Assembly: GCA_009842245.1 (NCBI GenBank)
Contig: VYFT01000017.1
Location: forward strand, 1-64,000
DNA: 64,000 nucleotides
Origin: Gammaproteobacteria bacterium
Lineage (GTDB): Bacteria > Pseudomonadota > Gammaproteobacteria > Pseudomonadales > Azotimanducaceae
Reading direction: 5' to 3'
Shown here: piece by piece, positions 37,155 to 47,173 of the stretch
Numbering within the stretch: the stretch's first letter is position 1
Layout: each line of letters begins with the position of its first letter
Program-made: the position numbers and the translations under genes
Notes under the pieces: generated by a model
Databases searched by the model: none
What the model saw: only the letters and a program-made list of their open reading frames with translations
What the model was told of the DNA's origin: nothing

Positions 37155-40100
37155 ATGTCTCCTTCTTCCCTAGCTTTGTCCCTTCGAAATGCAGGTCAAG
37201 TCGCACTGACGGAAAGTCGGAGCTTAATCAAGCTCTTTCGTTTTTGGTTCGTCGTAGTTTTTCTTTCCGTCTCTGTAATGAGTGCTTATGTACTTTCGTG
37301 CTTAGTGTATGTCAACACGGCACCGTACAACTTCAGTTCAGTAGGTGGGACTCCTTTGTATTTATTAGGGAATTTAGACCCCGCCTATTTCGTGTTTTTC
37401 GCTGCTGGATTGTTGCTCTTAGTGTTTGACTTTCAACACCGAATCCGGAAGTATCGACTAGACGAAGTCATCGAGTCTCGACCTGTTACTAATTTGGAAT
37501 TCCAACTTGGTCGAACCCTTTGTTATGCCGGTTTGTTTTGGATAGTCGTATGTTTAAACGTGCTTTTCATGCAATTTTTAGGTTTAGGATCTCAACTTTT
37601 CAAGCTCGACATCGCCGACACTATTCAACTTCACTCGGTGTTTAATTTGCTTTTGGTGGATGCACCTGTTGCCTTGCTCTTTTGGACATCGCTCTTTCTC
37701 TTGCTAACTACGTTGCTTCGCTCCCGGTTGTTGACTGTCTTAACTGCTTCGGGCGCAATGCTAGTTCATTACTTATGGGTTCTCAATACTCCATTCTCGT
37801 TCGTCGATCTTCTCTCCCATTCTTCTAATCAAACGTTGTTCGTCTCTGACATTCTACCGGCTTTCCCATCGGTAACTTCGTGGATCATGCGGCTCGGTAC
37901 TTCTCTACTTGCGGTAGCACTGATTGGGGCGGGGGCTTGGGTGTGTTCGCGATCGCACCAGATGGACCAATCATGGACCAGAGTACTACCAATGACATTC
38001 TTGGGTGTTGGCGTTCTAGTGCTGTCGGCGGGAGTTGCGTATGAAGTTAGACAGTCGAACGAAATCAGTGAGTGGCGACTGGCTCATTTAAACAGCGAAT
38101 GGACTTCGAAGTTGGATGTACAAACGATTCAGGGGGAGGTTCAAATCAACCCACACCGGGAGATGCACCTCGACCTCGATTTGAGTTTCATTTTGACGTC
38201 CCAAACGCCAACTCAGAGGCTAGTCTTTACTCTGAATCCGGGATACCAAATAACCACGATTACAGTTGATGATACGCCGTGTGACAACGAATTTGAAAAC
38301 GGTATTTTGGAAGTGTCCATTCCCTTCGAAATTCGTCCAGAGAGGGAATACTCGCTTAATATCGTTGCTCAAGGTAAACCAAACCCGCACTTTGCCTATT
38401 TGAATACGCCTTACGACTACCTCGCTGACGAAGACTTCCCGATTCAAGCCATCCATTCCTATGGCACTGACGGTTCGATTTACAACAGTAGATTCGTCGC
38501 ATTGATGCCGGGCGTACATTGGTATCCCGTCCCTGGAACGGTTCCTCGTCCCGCCGATGATGATCCATTTGGTTCTGACTTTTTCAAGGTTGAGTTGAAT
38601 GTCCGACTAGACGCACCGTCTTCTTGGAAAGTCGCAGGATCGGGTACGTCGCAAACACACCCTACTGAACCAAAGGAGTATCTGATCAAACCAAACGTTC
38701 CCGTTGCATCTATTGGTCTGTTTGCGTCCGATTTCGTAAGAATGTCTCATGATTTTGAGAACGTGGAGCTCGCGTTGTATCTACATTCAAAACACTCGAA
38801 CAATTTTGTTGCATTAGAAAGATACAAAGATGAACTACTGGCAGAGATTGATGGACGTTTAAAGAGACTTGTGGAGGACGAATTTCCAATTCCATACTCG
38901 TCGTTGGTATTTGTTGAAGTACCTAGCAAACTGCGCACCATAGGTGGTGGGTGGCGGATGGGTCGTGTGAATTCACTTCCGGGCGTGGTTTTGTTAAAAG
39001 AGCGAGGTCTTCCCAATCTCAACATTGAAACTTTGGTCAAGAGTGTTGAGAACACCGAGACTGAACCGGAAGACCGATCTAACAGGGTTTGGTCTCGTCT
39101 GTACTCCGCTTCCGAGAATGCGCTAGGAAGTGAGAAGTTGGATAGCGCGATTCGCGATCAAATCTGGAACCATCTCGTATCTACTTCCGGCGAGCATGGA
39201 AGAGCACTGAACCTAATCTTTCACATTTGGATGGGGAGATTTACTCCATCTCCTACGGAGGGATTGTTTTCAGTTTATGCAACTGCACAAGCTTCGCGAT
39301 GGACCGGCCTTAGTCTCCCAGCGAAGAGATTAGAAGGACTATTCTGGAAAGAAATGGACTACAGCGGACGACCGGCGGTTCGGAATATGGCAGAGAGAAC
39401 AAGCCTAGCTGGACTAGCATTTCATCCCGATTTCCACCAACAAGACTTTGAGGTGCTGTTTCAAAAGAGTCTGTCTATATACCAATCGCTATTTTGGTAT
39501 TTCAATTTCCGGAGACAAAACACGGAGCGAAACCGATGGCTTGTAGAACTACGACGTAGATTCACAGGTCAACGTTTCACGTATATCGATGTAATAGATG
39601 TCGCGCGCGAACTTGATATCGACATACACCTCTTTCTCGGCGATTGGCTCTCTAAAGATTCTCTTCCTGGGTATGAGGTCGCACCTGGTACACCGACGCG
39701 AATTGCGAACAGTGAGGATGGGTCACCACGCTTTCTCTTCACCTTTGAAATTGCCAACACTCAAGAAACATCGGGATTTCTCCATACATTGCGAGATACA
39801 TTACCGGTGTTCACGCTTGCGGGCAAGACTTCTAAACGGCTCACAGTCGTGCGTGAGCTGAGTTCAAGAGATCAGAGTGGAGTTTCTTTCATCATCGACA
39901 CAGGTTTATCTTTGAATCGAGGTCCGATTGGCTTCGTTCTTCCTACGGAAGGCGTACCAGTTGATGAGTCGTTAGCACCTGTCGATCAAATCGAGGAGAG
40001 CGATTTCGTCCCGAAGCGTGACGAGATTATTGTGGACGATCTCAATTCGGGTTTCGTAGTGCATCAGTCTAAACCACTACCGTTTTTGTTTCGATACGCA

Positions 40101-40580
40101 CCTCGTGATTGGTTTTGGGTTTCTACCTTCCACGAGGACTTTGACGGTACACTCACTGATATTGATCATAGATTCATGACTCTGAATGCGCGCTGGGTAC
40201 GTCGTTTTGAAATGAATGCACATGGTCGGTTCCGCCGAACGGTAGCGCTCTCTCGGGTCACAAGGTCTCTTAAACTACACCCGGTACGATTTATCGCGGA
40301 TATCCCGGTTGCCGGTCAATGGGCTCTTGACTTCTACGTGCACAAACCTTCTAACCAAAGGGAATATGGAAGTCTTGCGAATTTCAACTTCGAAATCGAG
40401 AACAACGCAAAGCTCTGGAACACAGAAGTTAACCCCGATTCTTCGGAAGCAGGGTGGAGATTTGTTGACAATTTTGAACTCGATGCCGGAAAAACCGATG
40501 TCATCTTGGTCGGTGCGACGAAACCATCAATCGTATATGCCGACGCGATCCGTTGGCGCAGAGTGGCAGAACCAGAGTAA
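37155..40580 (+). CDS. Large membrane protein with M1-aminopeptidase-like exterior lacking HEXXH
   Basis: 1141 residues. The first 300 contain about seven hydrophobic segments arranged like an ABC-2-type permease. The rest is extracytoplasmic. Residues about 320-620 follow the N-terminal beta-domain and early catalytic part of M1 peptidases, reaching TIGGGWRMGRVNSLPGVVLL (about 595-614), where active enzymes have a GGMEN-like loop and soon afterwards HExxH. No HEXXH is found anywhere in the protein. The last 350 residues include beta-rich parts without recognised family. Normally such permease/M1 fusions sit beside an ABC ATPase; none is here. ATG start. Confidence 0.62.
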   Translation: MSPSSLALSLRNAGQVALTESRSLIKLFRFWFVVVFLSVSVMSAYVLSCLVYVNTAPYNFSSVGGTPLYLLGNLDPAYFVFFAAGLLLLVFDFQHRIRKYRLDEVIESRPVTNLEFQLGRTLCYAGLFWIVVCLNVLFMQFLGLGSQLFKLDIADTIQLHSVFNLLLVDAPVALLFWTSLFLLLTTLLRSRLLTVLTASGAMLVHYLWVLNTPFSFVDLLSHSSNQTLFVSDILPAFPSVTSWIMRLGTSLLAVALIGAGAWVCSRSHQMDQSWTRVLPMTFLGVGVLVLSAGVAYEVRQSNEISEWRLAHLNSEWTSKLDVQTIQGEVQINPHREMHLDLDLSFILTSQTPTQRLVFTLNPGYQITTITVDDTPCDNEFENGILEVSIPFEIRPEREYSLNIVAQGKPNPHFAYLNTPYDYLADEDFPIQAIHSYGTDGSIYNSRFVALMPGVHWYPVPGTVPRPADDDPFGSDFFKVELNVRLDAPSSWKVAGSGTSQTHPTEPKEYLIKPNVPVASIGLFASDFVRMSHDFENVELALYLHSKHSNNFVALERYKDELLAEIDGRLKRLVEDEFPIPYSSLVFVEVPSKLRTIGGGWRMGRVNSLPGVVLLKERGLPNLNIETLVKSVENTETEPEDRSNRVWSRLYSASENALGSEKLDSAIRDQIWNHLVSTSGEHGRALNLIFHIWMGRFTPSPTEGLFSVYATAQASRWTGLSLPAKRLEGLFWKEMDYSGRPAVRNMAERTSLAGLAFHPDFHQQDFEVLFQKSLSIYQSLFWYFNFRRQNTERNRWLVELRRRFTGQRFTYIDVIDVARELDIDIHLFLGDWLSKDSLPGYEVAPGTPTRIANSEDGSPRFLFTFEIANTQETSGFLHTLRDTLPVFTLAGKTSKRLTVVRELSSRDQSGVSFIIDTGLSLNRGPIGFVLPTEGVPVDESLAPVDQIEESDFVPKRDEIIVDDLNSGFVVHQSKPLPFLFRYAPRDWFWVSTFHEDFDGTLTDIDHRFMTLNARWVRRFEMNAHGRFRRTVALSRVTRSLKLHPVRFIADIPVAGQWALDFYVHKPSNQREYGSLANFNFEIENNAKLWNTEVNPDSSEAGWRFVDNFELDAGKTDVILVGATKPSIVYADAIRWRRVAEPE

Positions 40581-40619
40581 CCTTGTCGCTCACAATCAAC
40601 CTCGAATTTGTTCAGCGTA

Positions 40620-41075
40620 TTAAAACCGAGTAATTTCGGTATAGACTCCTTTCTCAGATCGAAAGAGTGCTGGTCTTGAGAATGAAAATGTGTGATCTAA
40701 CGGCTTTTGTGGGACGAAAACCGCTCGATTTCGTGCGTATCCTACAGTCACGTGTGGATTGAATCTCTTATCGTCGCACACAGAAGCCACTTCAAAATTC
40801 GCTAGTTCAAGACGTACGATAATCACGCGAGCCTTGCGGTAAGAAGGGAATCCAGAGTAACACTTTGCCTCACACTGAAGTGGGAAATACTCAGATAGCG
40901 CTCGGACTTTGCGATAAACTTCCTGCCTTAGTTCGATGGGCAGCTCAGCAAAGTACTCAAAGGTGATGTGATATTTCCCGGGTTTAACCCACCGTACGTC
41001 ATCAACATCGGGTTTGTTATTCGAGATTATTTCCCGAAATTCTTCAGGTACCACCGAACCGATAAAGTAGCTCAA
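40620..41075 (-). CDS. thpR: RNA 2',3'-cyclic phosphodiesterase / 2'-5' RNA ligase-like
   Basis: 2H phosphoesterase family protein of 151 residues, shorter than E. coli ThpR (176). Both HxT motifs are present: KYHITFEYFAE (about 35-45) and NPHVTVGYARN (about 107-117). MSYFIGSVVPEEFREI matches the family start. It is immediately downstream of cysQ (6 bases) on the minus strand, so the two are cotranscribed. Confidence 0.85.
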   Translation of the reverse strand: MSYFIGSVVPEEFREIISNNKPDVDDVRWVKPGKYHITFEYFAELPIELRQEVYRKVRALSEYFPLQCEAKCYSGFPSYRKARVIIVRLELANFEVASVCDDKRFNPHVTVGYARNRAVFVPQKPLDHTFSFSRPALFRSEKGVYTEITRF

Positions 41076-41081
41076 GCTGTT

Positions 41082-41897
41082 TTAGTGGTCGTCTGTGGTG
41101 ATACCCGACTGTTCAATGATATGTGACCATTCTTTGGGTTGGGCACTACATGCAAAGAAAGCCGAGTTCAGAGTTGATTCCGATTGGTTGTAGACCTTTC
41201 GAGTTCCATTCAGTAAATACATCCCGCCCCCAGCAGCCGTAAGTACTGCGTCGGCAGCGGCAACGTCCCATTCATTGGATAATCCGAAACGCACATAGAC
41301 ATCGGCTTGACCTTCGGCAATGTGGCACATCTTGATACTACTGCCGACAATCGTAATCTCGACAGTCTTACCGAGTGACTCGAGATATTCGATAATTTGC
41401 TGGTTCTGTGTTGTGCGATAATGCCGGCTCGTGATCATACGAATTACATCGCCCGGTTGCTTCGTCGAGATGGGTATTACCTCGTAGTGAGTATGGCACA
41501 GCGCTATTGCACGATCCACTTCGCCTGAGTACACAACTGCTTTTGTCGGTATACCCACAATTCCTAGAGAAGGACTTCCCCGCTCAATCAATGCAATATT
41601 CACGGTGAACTCGTCGTTTCGTTCGGTAAATTCTCGGGTGCCGTCCAACGGGTCTACTATCCAGTATTTTTCCCAATGTCGTCGAACTTCAAATGCTGGA
41701 ATGTCCCCTTCCTCTGAGAGCACTGGAATCGTTGGGTCGATTCTCGATAGACCCTCAAAAATTACATCGTGTGCTCTTCGGTCCGCCTCGGTTATTGGTG
41801 TGTTATCCGATTTAATTTCAACGTCGAAGTTCGTGTCATAGACATCAAGGATCTCTCGGTGGGCTAATCGAGTTATGTTTATCAATTCATCAAGCAT
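41082..41897 (-). CDS. cysQ: 3'(2'),5'-bisphosphate nucleotidase
   Basis: Inositol-monophosphatase-family enzyme that removes 3'-phosphoadenosine 5'-phosphate made during sulfate assimilation. The 271 residues include TPITEADRRAHDVI, VLSEEGD, the metal motif WIVDPLDGTREF and the second motif NEWDVAAADAVLTAAGG, with SSIKMCHIAEGQAD between them, all typical of CysQ. ATG start. thpR follows. No other cys genes are in view. Confidence 0.92.
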   Translation of the reverse strand: MLDELINITRLAHREILDVYDTNFDVEIKSDNTPITEADRRAHDVIFEGLSRIDPTIPVLSEEGDIPAFEVRRHWEKYWIVDPLDGTREFTERNDEFTVNIALIERGSPSLGIVGIPTKAVVYSGEVDRAIALCHTHYEVIPISTKQPGDVIRMITSRHYRTTQNQQIIEYLESLGKTVEITIVGSSIKMCHIAEGQADVYVRFGLSNEWDVAAADAVLTAAGGGMYLLNGTRKVYNQSESTLNSAFFACSAQPKEWSHIIEQSGITTDDH

Positions 41898-42200
41898 TTT
41901 TCCATTCTCGGACTAATTCACTCTACGGCAAGTTGTCGCGGGTCTTGTTGAGCAAACGGAGTAGCATACACATAACGTGGGAGTGCAGTCGCTATCCTTA
42001 TACAATCACCTTAATCGACAAGATCGTGACTCACGTAGCAACGTAAAGCTCTTAAACATATTAGTTAGGGATGTTGCAGAGGCTATAGTTGCATAGCACT
42101 TTGCACGAGCAAAGGTTGATGTAGGTAGTAAACAAAAAATTTACCAAATATTCACACGCAATGAGTTGTTTCTAGTGAACACGAGAAAATCTAGATTAGT
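41898..42200. other. Divergent intergenic region, nothing recognised
   Basis: 303 bases between cysQ (minus) and hslR (plus). It is AT-rich towards hslR. No open frame with homology, no RNA gene and no terminator found; it should contain the promoters of both genes. Confidence 0.5.
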
Positions 42201-42584
42201 ATGAGAGTGGACAAGTGGTTGTGGGTCGCGCGCTTTTACAAGACCCGGAGCCGTGCGAAAGCGGCAGTGCTACATGGCAAAGTTCAAGTCAACGGCACAC
42301 CCATCAAACCCGCGAAAGAAATTCAACTTGGCGATCTCGTTTCGATTAAGGAAGAATACTTTAGTCGTGAATTCACAGTGCAAGAGTTAAGAGAACAACG
42401 AGGCTCAGCCAAAGTTGCGCAGACTCTGTACGAAGAAACGGAGGAGTCGATTGCGAGAACTAAAGAAGCAGAGTCACGACGCAAGTCAAACTTCGACTCC
42501 GTGTTACGCCCACGTGCAAAGCCAAGTAAGTCTGATCGGCGGGCTCTAGCTCGTCTGAAACGAAGCGGTGGGCGCGCAGACTAA
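42201..42584 (+). CDS. hslR: Ribosome-associated heat shock protein Hsp15
   Basis: Small S4-domain RNA-binding protein that rescues stalled 50S subunits carrying a nascent chain. Residues 1-60 are the S4 domain: MRVDKWLWVARFYKTRSRAK and VQVNGTPIKPAKEIQLGDLV. The C-terminal half is highly basic. The 127 residues agree with the E. coli protein (133). ATG start. It is followed by 110 bases and then pckA. Confidence 0.93.
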   Translation: MRVDKWLWVARFYKTRSRAKAAVLHGKVQVNGTPIKPAKEIQLGDLVSIKEEYFSREFTVQELREQRGSAKVAQTLYEETEESIARTKEAESRRKSNFDSVLRPRAKPSKSDRRALARLKRSGGRAD

Positions 42585-42694
42585 CTGTAGTCGTAGTACA
42601 GGCCGATAAGGTGTAGCTAGTCCCAATAACACCGCGAGATCTTTCGACTTCATAGACGTAGTACTCGCTACAATATACGAACTTTTTTCACTCA

Positions 42695-44257
42695 TTGGAT
42701 AGAGCACAAATCGAAGCACTGCAAGAACCTACGCGATTTGAAAACTTAACCATCCCAGTGTTGGCAGAACACGTGGTACAGCGTCGCGAGGGTCAATTGC
42801 TCGCGAGTGGTGCAATCGCGGTAACTACAGGCCGACGTACCGGTCGCTCACCCAAAGACCGTTTCATCGTCTGTGATGACTTGACCAGATCTACAGTAGA
42901 TTGGGGTGATATCAATCAACCCTTTGAACCCGAGGCTATGGATCGACTGTGGACTCGAGTCAGAAACTTCGTTGATCGAGGAGATACCTATTACCGCGGG
43001 TTGATGCACGTCGGCGCACATCCCGATCACTACGTACCGGTACAGGTGACGACTCAATTCGCATGGCATCAAATGTTTGCGAGTTCATTGTTTCTGGTTC
43101 CTGATACGTTTAACCCCGAAAACAGAGACCTCTGGCAAATATTGAATGCGCCGTTGTTCGTTTGCGATCCAACTCGAGACGGTACCAAGTCCGACGGAAC
43201 CGTGATTATTGATTTCAGCGAGAAGCGCGTACTGGTGGCGGGTATGCACTATGCTGGGGAAATGAAAAAGGCTATGTTTGGGGTCCTCAACTTCCTCCTC
43301 CCTGATAAAGACATCCTACCGATGCATTGCTCGGCGAACGTAGATGCAAACGGCAAAGTAGCACTGTTTTTTGGCCTGTCTGGTACCGGCAAGACCACAC
43401 TATCCTCTGACGTAGATTGTTTATTAATTGGTGATGATGAACACGGCTGGGGAACTGGCACAGTGTTCAATTTTGAGGGCGGTTGCTATGCGAAGTGTAT
43501 TAACCTAAAACGCGAAACGGAACCCGTGATTTTCGATGCTATTCGATTCGGTGCATTGCTAGAAAACGTCGTGATTGATGAATATTCTCGCGAACCGGAT
43601 TTCACTGATTCCAGTCTTACGGAAAACACCCGAGCGTGTTACCCACGAGACAACATTCAGTTGTGTGTTCCGGACAACCGCGCAGGCGAACCGGAGACGA
43701 TTATTTTCTTAACTTGTGATGTCAGCGGCGTGCTGCCACCGGTTTCGCTACTTTCATTAGAGGGCGCAGCTTATCACTTCTTATCTGGATACACTGCGCA
43801 AGTAGGATCGACTGTAGTAGGAGCTTCCGAACCGTATACCGCGACGTTTTCCGCAGGCTTCGGTGCTGCCTTCTTGCCTCGTCCGCCAAGGGTCTACGCT
43901 GAATTGCTGATGCGTCGTATCAATGCTTTTGGCGCGAATGTGTACTTGGTAAATACCGGATGGACCGGTGGAGCGTTTGGTGTAGGGTGTCGGATGAGCA
44001 TCCCAGACACTCGGAGAATTATCAACGCAGTGCGTTCAGGCGAACTCTTGCATGCGCCAACCAATCACTTACCAGAATTGAATCTTACTATTCCCGTTCA
44101 CATCGAAGGCGTTGACCCGCACATCTTAAATCCTAGAGACGGATGGAGTGATGCCAACGCTTATGATGCTGCACGCAGTTCTCTGATTACAAAATTTAAA
44201 GATAACTTTACGAAGTTTGACATCGGATCCAACATCTTGGATGCCGGGCCTACATAA
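42695..44257 (+). CDS. pckA: Phosphoenolpyruvate carboxykinase (ATP)
   Basis: Converts oxaloacetate and ATP to phosphoenolpyruvate, the gateway step of gluconeogenesis. The 520 residues fit the ATP-type family. Visible: GRRTGRSPKDRFIV, the kinase-1a P-loop GLSGTGKTTLSSD, the metal-binding LIGDDEHGW, YAKCINL and the C-terminal NTGWTGGAFGVGCRMSI. TTG start. Together with the reversible PPi-PFK this gives a gluconeogenic outlook. An 11-base repeat (GCTAGTCCCAA) occurs 69-79 bases upstream and again upstream of gshA. Confidence 0.95.
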   Translation: MDRAQIEALQEPTRFENLTIPVLAEHVVQRREGQLLASGAIAVTTGRRTGRSPKDRFIVCDDLTRSTVDWGDINQPFEPEAMDRLWTRVRNFVDRGDTYYRGLMHVGAHPDHYVPVQVTTQFAWHQMFASSLFLVPDTFNPENRDLWQILNAPLFVCDPTRDGTKSDGTVIIDFSEKRVLVAGMHYAGEMKKAMFGVLNFLLPDKDILPMHCSANVDANGKVALFFGLSGTGKTTLSSDVDCLLIGDDEHGWGTGTVFNFEGGCYAKCINLKRETEPVIFDAIRFGALLENVVIDEYSREPDFTDSSLTENTRACYPRDNIQLCVPDNRAGEPETIIFLTCDVSGVLPPVSLLSLEGAAYHFLSGYTAQVGSTVVGASEPYTATFSAGFGAAFLPRPPRVYAELLMRRINAFGANVYLVNTGWTGGAFGVGCRMSIPDTRRIINAVRSGELLHAPTNHLPELNLTIPVHIEGVDPHILNPRDGWSDANAYDAARSSLITKFKDNFTKFDIGSNILDAGPT

Positions 44258-44354
44258 GACGGTTCTTCTTACACACGGAGTGGGGCTAGTCCCAACTGTC
44301 GTCTCACGAAATTTGTAGGTGCCCAATGAAAATTGAGAGGCGTTATCGCTAACT

Positions 44355-45929
44355 ATGGAAAAGGAATTCTCACAGCTAGTTGATAGTCTGCGTGGCCATT
44401 CGGGCTTAGGACAACTCAATCATGGTTTGGAGAAAGAAGCGTTGCGGATTGATCGGCATGGATATCTCTCCAAAAAGCCCCATCCAGACAAACTAGGGTC
44501 GTCCCTTGTTCATCCTTTGATAACCACTGATTTTTCTGAGGCTCAACTTGAGCTGGTCACTGGAGTTCACAATTCAATTGAGGGTTGTATGCAAGAGATG
44601 GAAGAAATTCATCGATTTGTGTACGACGTATTGGATGATGAGTTGCTTTGGCCGTCGAGCATGCCTTGTATGCTCAGAGGAGAAAAGTCGATACCTCTCG
44701 CTGACTTTGGGACTTCAAACCTAGGTAGATTTAAGAGAGTTTATCGGCAGGGCTTGGCACTTCGTTACGGCAAATACATGCAAACTATCTCTGGTTTGCA
44801 CTACAACTTTTCTATCCCGAATACGCTGTGGGCACACCACGCGAAAACGTGCGGCGAGCAGGATTCGGTTGAGTTTCGAAACCAGTCCTATCTCGCGTTG
44901 ATTCGGAACGTACGACGATACACGTGGTTATTGGTGTACCTGTTTGGCACATCACCAGCAGTTTGTGGATCATTTCTAGCAGGTCGCACACATAGTCTAG
45001 AGCCTTTTGACGGAGAGTCCTATTATTTACCCTATGCGACTTCGCTACGAATGGGGCGACTAGGTTACCAAAGTGCCGAGCAAGGTCGGCACTACCTCTC
45101 ATACAACACCCTGGCCGACTACATAGCATCGATGGTACCGTTACTGACAGAACCACATCCGGAATATCTGGATTTAGGGATGCAGTCAGCTTCTGGAGAA
45201 TACCAACAACTGTCTGTTTCTCTTTTGCAAATTGAAGCAGAGAGCTACACCCCGATACGACCGAAACCGAAAGCAAGAGGTTTGCGCCGTCCGTTAGTAG
45301 CCTTAAAACATCAAGGCATTGAATATCTGGAAGTACGATGCTTGGATTTGAACCCCTTCTTTCCAACTGGAATAGATCGTACTACGTTATATTTTTTAGA
45401 TGCGTTTTTGTTGTTCGCGTGGCTTGCCCCCAGTCCGAAGGATACAAAACAGAGTTGGGATGAGAGCCAGAGTAATCAAACGAAGGTCGTCGAACAGGGT
45501 AGGGATCCAAACCTCGAGGTCATCGTCGATGGTAAGCCGTGCTCGGTACCAGAACTTGGCAGTTACGTTATCGACTTGGTCTCACAGGTTGCAGACGTAG
45601 TTGACGAAGTCGTTCATGGCAGCGAGTACCGCAATGCAGTTTCGGCACAAAAGGAAAAGTTGCAGGATGCGTCCCTAACTCCATCAGCTCGACTACTTCA
45701 ACAAATGGCAACCTGGGACAAATCCTATTACCGCACGATCGAGACACTATCGAAGCAGCATCGAACAGACTTACTGGAGCAAAAATTGTCCAATTCCAAA
45801 CGACAACACTACGTGGAACTGGGAGTTCAATCGCATATCGAACAACGCGAATTAGAAGCATCGGAAAACGATTCGTTTGAACGCTACTTAGATGACTACA
45901 TGCAACTGGATCTTTCTCAATCTCCATGA
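44355..45929 (+). CDS. gshA: Glutamate-cysteine ligase
   Basis: First step of glutathione synthesis, joining glutamate and cysteine by a gamma-peptide bond. The 524 residues resemble proteobacterial GshA (E. coli 518). Recognised from GLEKEALRIDRHGYLSKKPHP, ITTDFSEAQLELVTGVH, SGLHYNFSIP, the block YLEVRCLDLNPFFPTGID and a long helical C-terminus. ATG start. The stop overlaps acpH by 4 bases (ATGA), so the two are translationally coupled. Confidence 0.93.
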   Translation: MEKEFSQLVDSLRGHSGLGQLNHGLEKEALRIDRHGYLSKKPHPDKLGSSLVHPLITTDFSEAQLELVTGVHNSIEGCMQEMEEIHRFVYDVLDDELLWPSSMPCMLRGEKSIPLADFGTSNLGRFKRVYRQGLALRYGKYMQTISGLHYNFSIPNTLWAHHAKTCGEQDSVEFRNQSYLALIRNVRRYTWLLVYLFGTSPAVCGSFLAGRTHSLEPFDGESYYLPYATSLRMGRLGYQSAEQGRHYLSYNTLADYIASMVPLLTEPHPEYLDLGMQSASGEYQQLSVSLLQIEAESYTPIRPKPKARGLRRPLVALKHQGIEYLEVRCLDLNPFFPTGIDRTTLYFLDAFLLFAWLAPSPKDTKQSWDESQSNQTKVVEQGRDPNLEVIVDGKPCSVPELGSYVIDLVSQVADVVDEVVHGSEYRNAVSAQKEKLQDASLTPSARLLQQMATWDKSYYRTIETLSKQHRTDLLEQKLSNSKRQHYVELGVQSHIEQRELEASENDSFERYLDDYMQLDLSQSP

Positions 45930-46552
45930 ATCACTTGGCTCATTGCTGGCTCGCACGCGGAAATAACGGGCACATCGCCGGTGGTTTTCTCGGGGATTAC
46001 TATAAAGGTCCGATTCAGCAAGATCTACCCGAAGAGCTACAACAGGGGATTCGACTACATCGGTACATCGATTCTTTGACGAACCAAATGCCAGAATTTC
46101 GGTCTACTTATGAACGGTTTGGAATCGAATTACGAAGAGTCGCGCCCATCTTATTGGATTTGGTTGCCGACCACTTATTAGCAAGACATTGGGACAACCA
46201 CGGGAAAGGGAAGTTGTCAGATTTCACTGCAAATTGTTATCGTATAATCGGAGAGTACAGAGTTCCCGAAGTCGGAAAGCGCGTTTTCCACCACGTTGTT
46301 TCTCGTGACCTGTGGTGTGAATATGCAAATTTTGATGTAATACTTTCAGTCATGTGTCGTATTCTTACGCGCCTACGATTGGAAGATCGCGCTATACATC
46401 TTGCGGAGCTTGAGTTCAAGTTGAGCGACTTTTACGACGACTTCTGTCAGTATTTCCCGTTATTGGAAGAACAGGTTCAAACTTGGAAAGCGGCCAATAC
46501 ACAGGCAAGGGATTCAAAAGCGCAATCGATAAATGAATCTGTATCGGTTTAG
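45926..46552 (+). CDS. acpH: Acyl carrier protein phosphodiesterase
   Basis: Hydrolyses the 4'-phosphopantetheine from holo-ACP. The 208-residue protein belongs to DUF479: MNHLAHCWLARGN, GGFLGDYYKG, IRLHRYIDSLTN and LLDLVADHLLARHWDNH provide the histidine/aspartate metal site. ATGA overlap with gshA. It is followed by dsbB after 35 bases. Confidence 0.9.
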   Translation: MNHLAHCWLARGNNGHIAGGFLGDYYKGPIQQDLPEELQQGIRLHRYIDSLTNQMPEFRSTYERFGIELRRVAPILLDLVADHLLARHWDNHGKGKLSDFTANCYRIIGEYRVPEVGKRVFHHVVSRDLWCEYANFDVILSVMCRILTRLRLEDRAIHLAELEFKLSDFYDDFCQYFPLLEEQVQTWKAANTQARDSKAQSINESVSV

Positions 46553-46587
46553 CTCTATCACACTTGCACAGTCATAGAGGAGAAAGA

Positions 46588-47082
46588 ATGATGTTTTTTG
46601 GGCTTGATTTAAGACACTCGGAGACGTGGGCAACGCTTGGTGTTTTGATAGGCGGTGGGATGTTATTCGTAACCTTAGTCTTAGAGCACGTCTTTGCCCT
46701 TCATCCGTGCTATCTTTGCTTATCTCAACGCTACTGTATGTTTCTCGCTGTGCTCGTGGTTTCTTTGAGTTTGATAACGGAACCAAGGCTGGGTATCTTC
46801 CCCATCGCCACAATTATTTGCTGTTTAGGTGGGATTGCGTTTGTGTTTCGACAGTTTTATTTGCAATACGTACCGGGTGCTACGGACAGTTGTGGAGCAG
46901 ATTTAAATTACTTACTCCAAGGGGAATATCCGTTCATGGAAGTGGTAGAAGGTTTTTTTAAAGGCTCGGAAAGTTGCGGTGAACCATCCATCATTCCGAT
47001 CCTTTCCTTCGTTGGATTTGGTGTATTGATCTTCATCGCGTTGCGACAATTATGGCTCGGACCGCGCTCTTCTTATACGTAA
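46588..47082 (+). CDS. dsbB: Disulfide bond formation protein B
   Basis: Inner-membrane quinone reductase that reoxidises DsbA. Four hydrophobic segments in 164 residues. The first redox pair is in HPCYLCLSQRY after TM1; the second pair is in the second periplasmic loop (DSCGADLNY and SESCGEPS). The conserved arginine next to the first pair (QRY) is present. I start at ATG 46588, which follows GAGGAGAAAG, rather than the TTG at 46564. Last of the gshA-acpH-dsbB run. Confidence 0.9.
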   Translation: MMFFGLDLRHSETWATLGVLIGGGMLFVTLVLEHVFALHPCYLCLSQRYCMFLAVLVVSLSLITEPRLGIFPIATIICCLGGIAFVFRQFYLQYVPGATDSCGADLNYLLQGEYPFMEVVEGFFKGSESCGEPSIIPILSFVGFGVLIFIALRQLWLGPRSSYT

Positions 47083-47173
47083 TTCACCAAGACAAGCGAG
47101 AGTCTACATTAACCTAGACTGAGTTCCTCGAACTTTATCCTCTAAATCTCGTTCCCGATACAGAAACACTACT

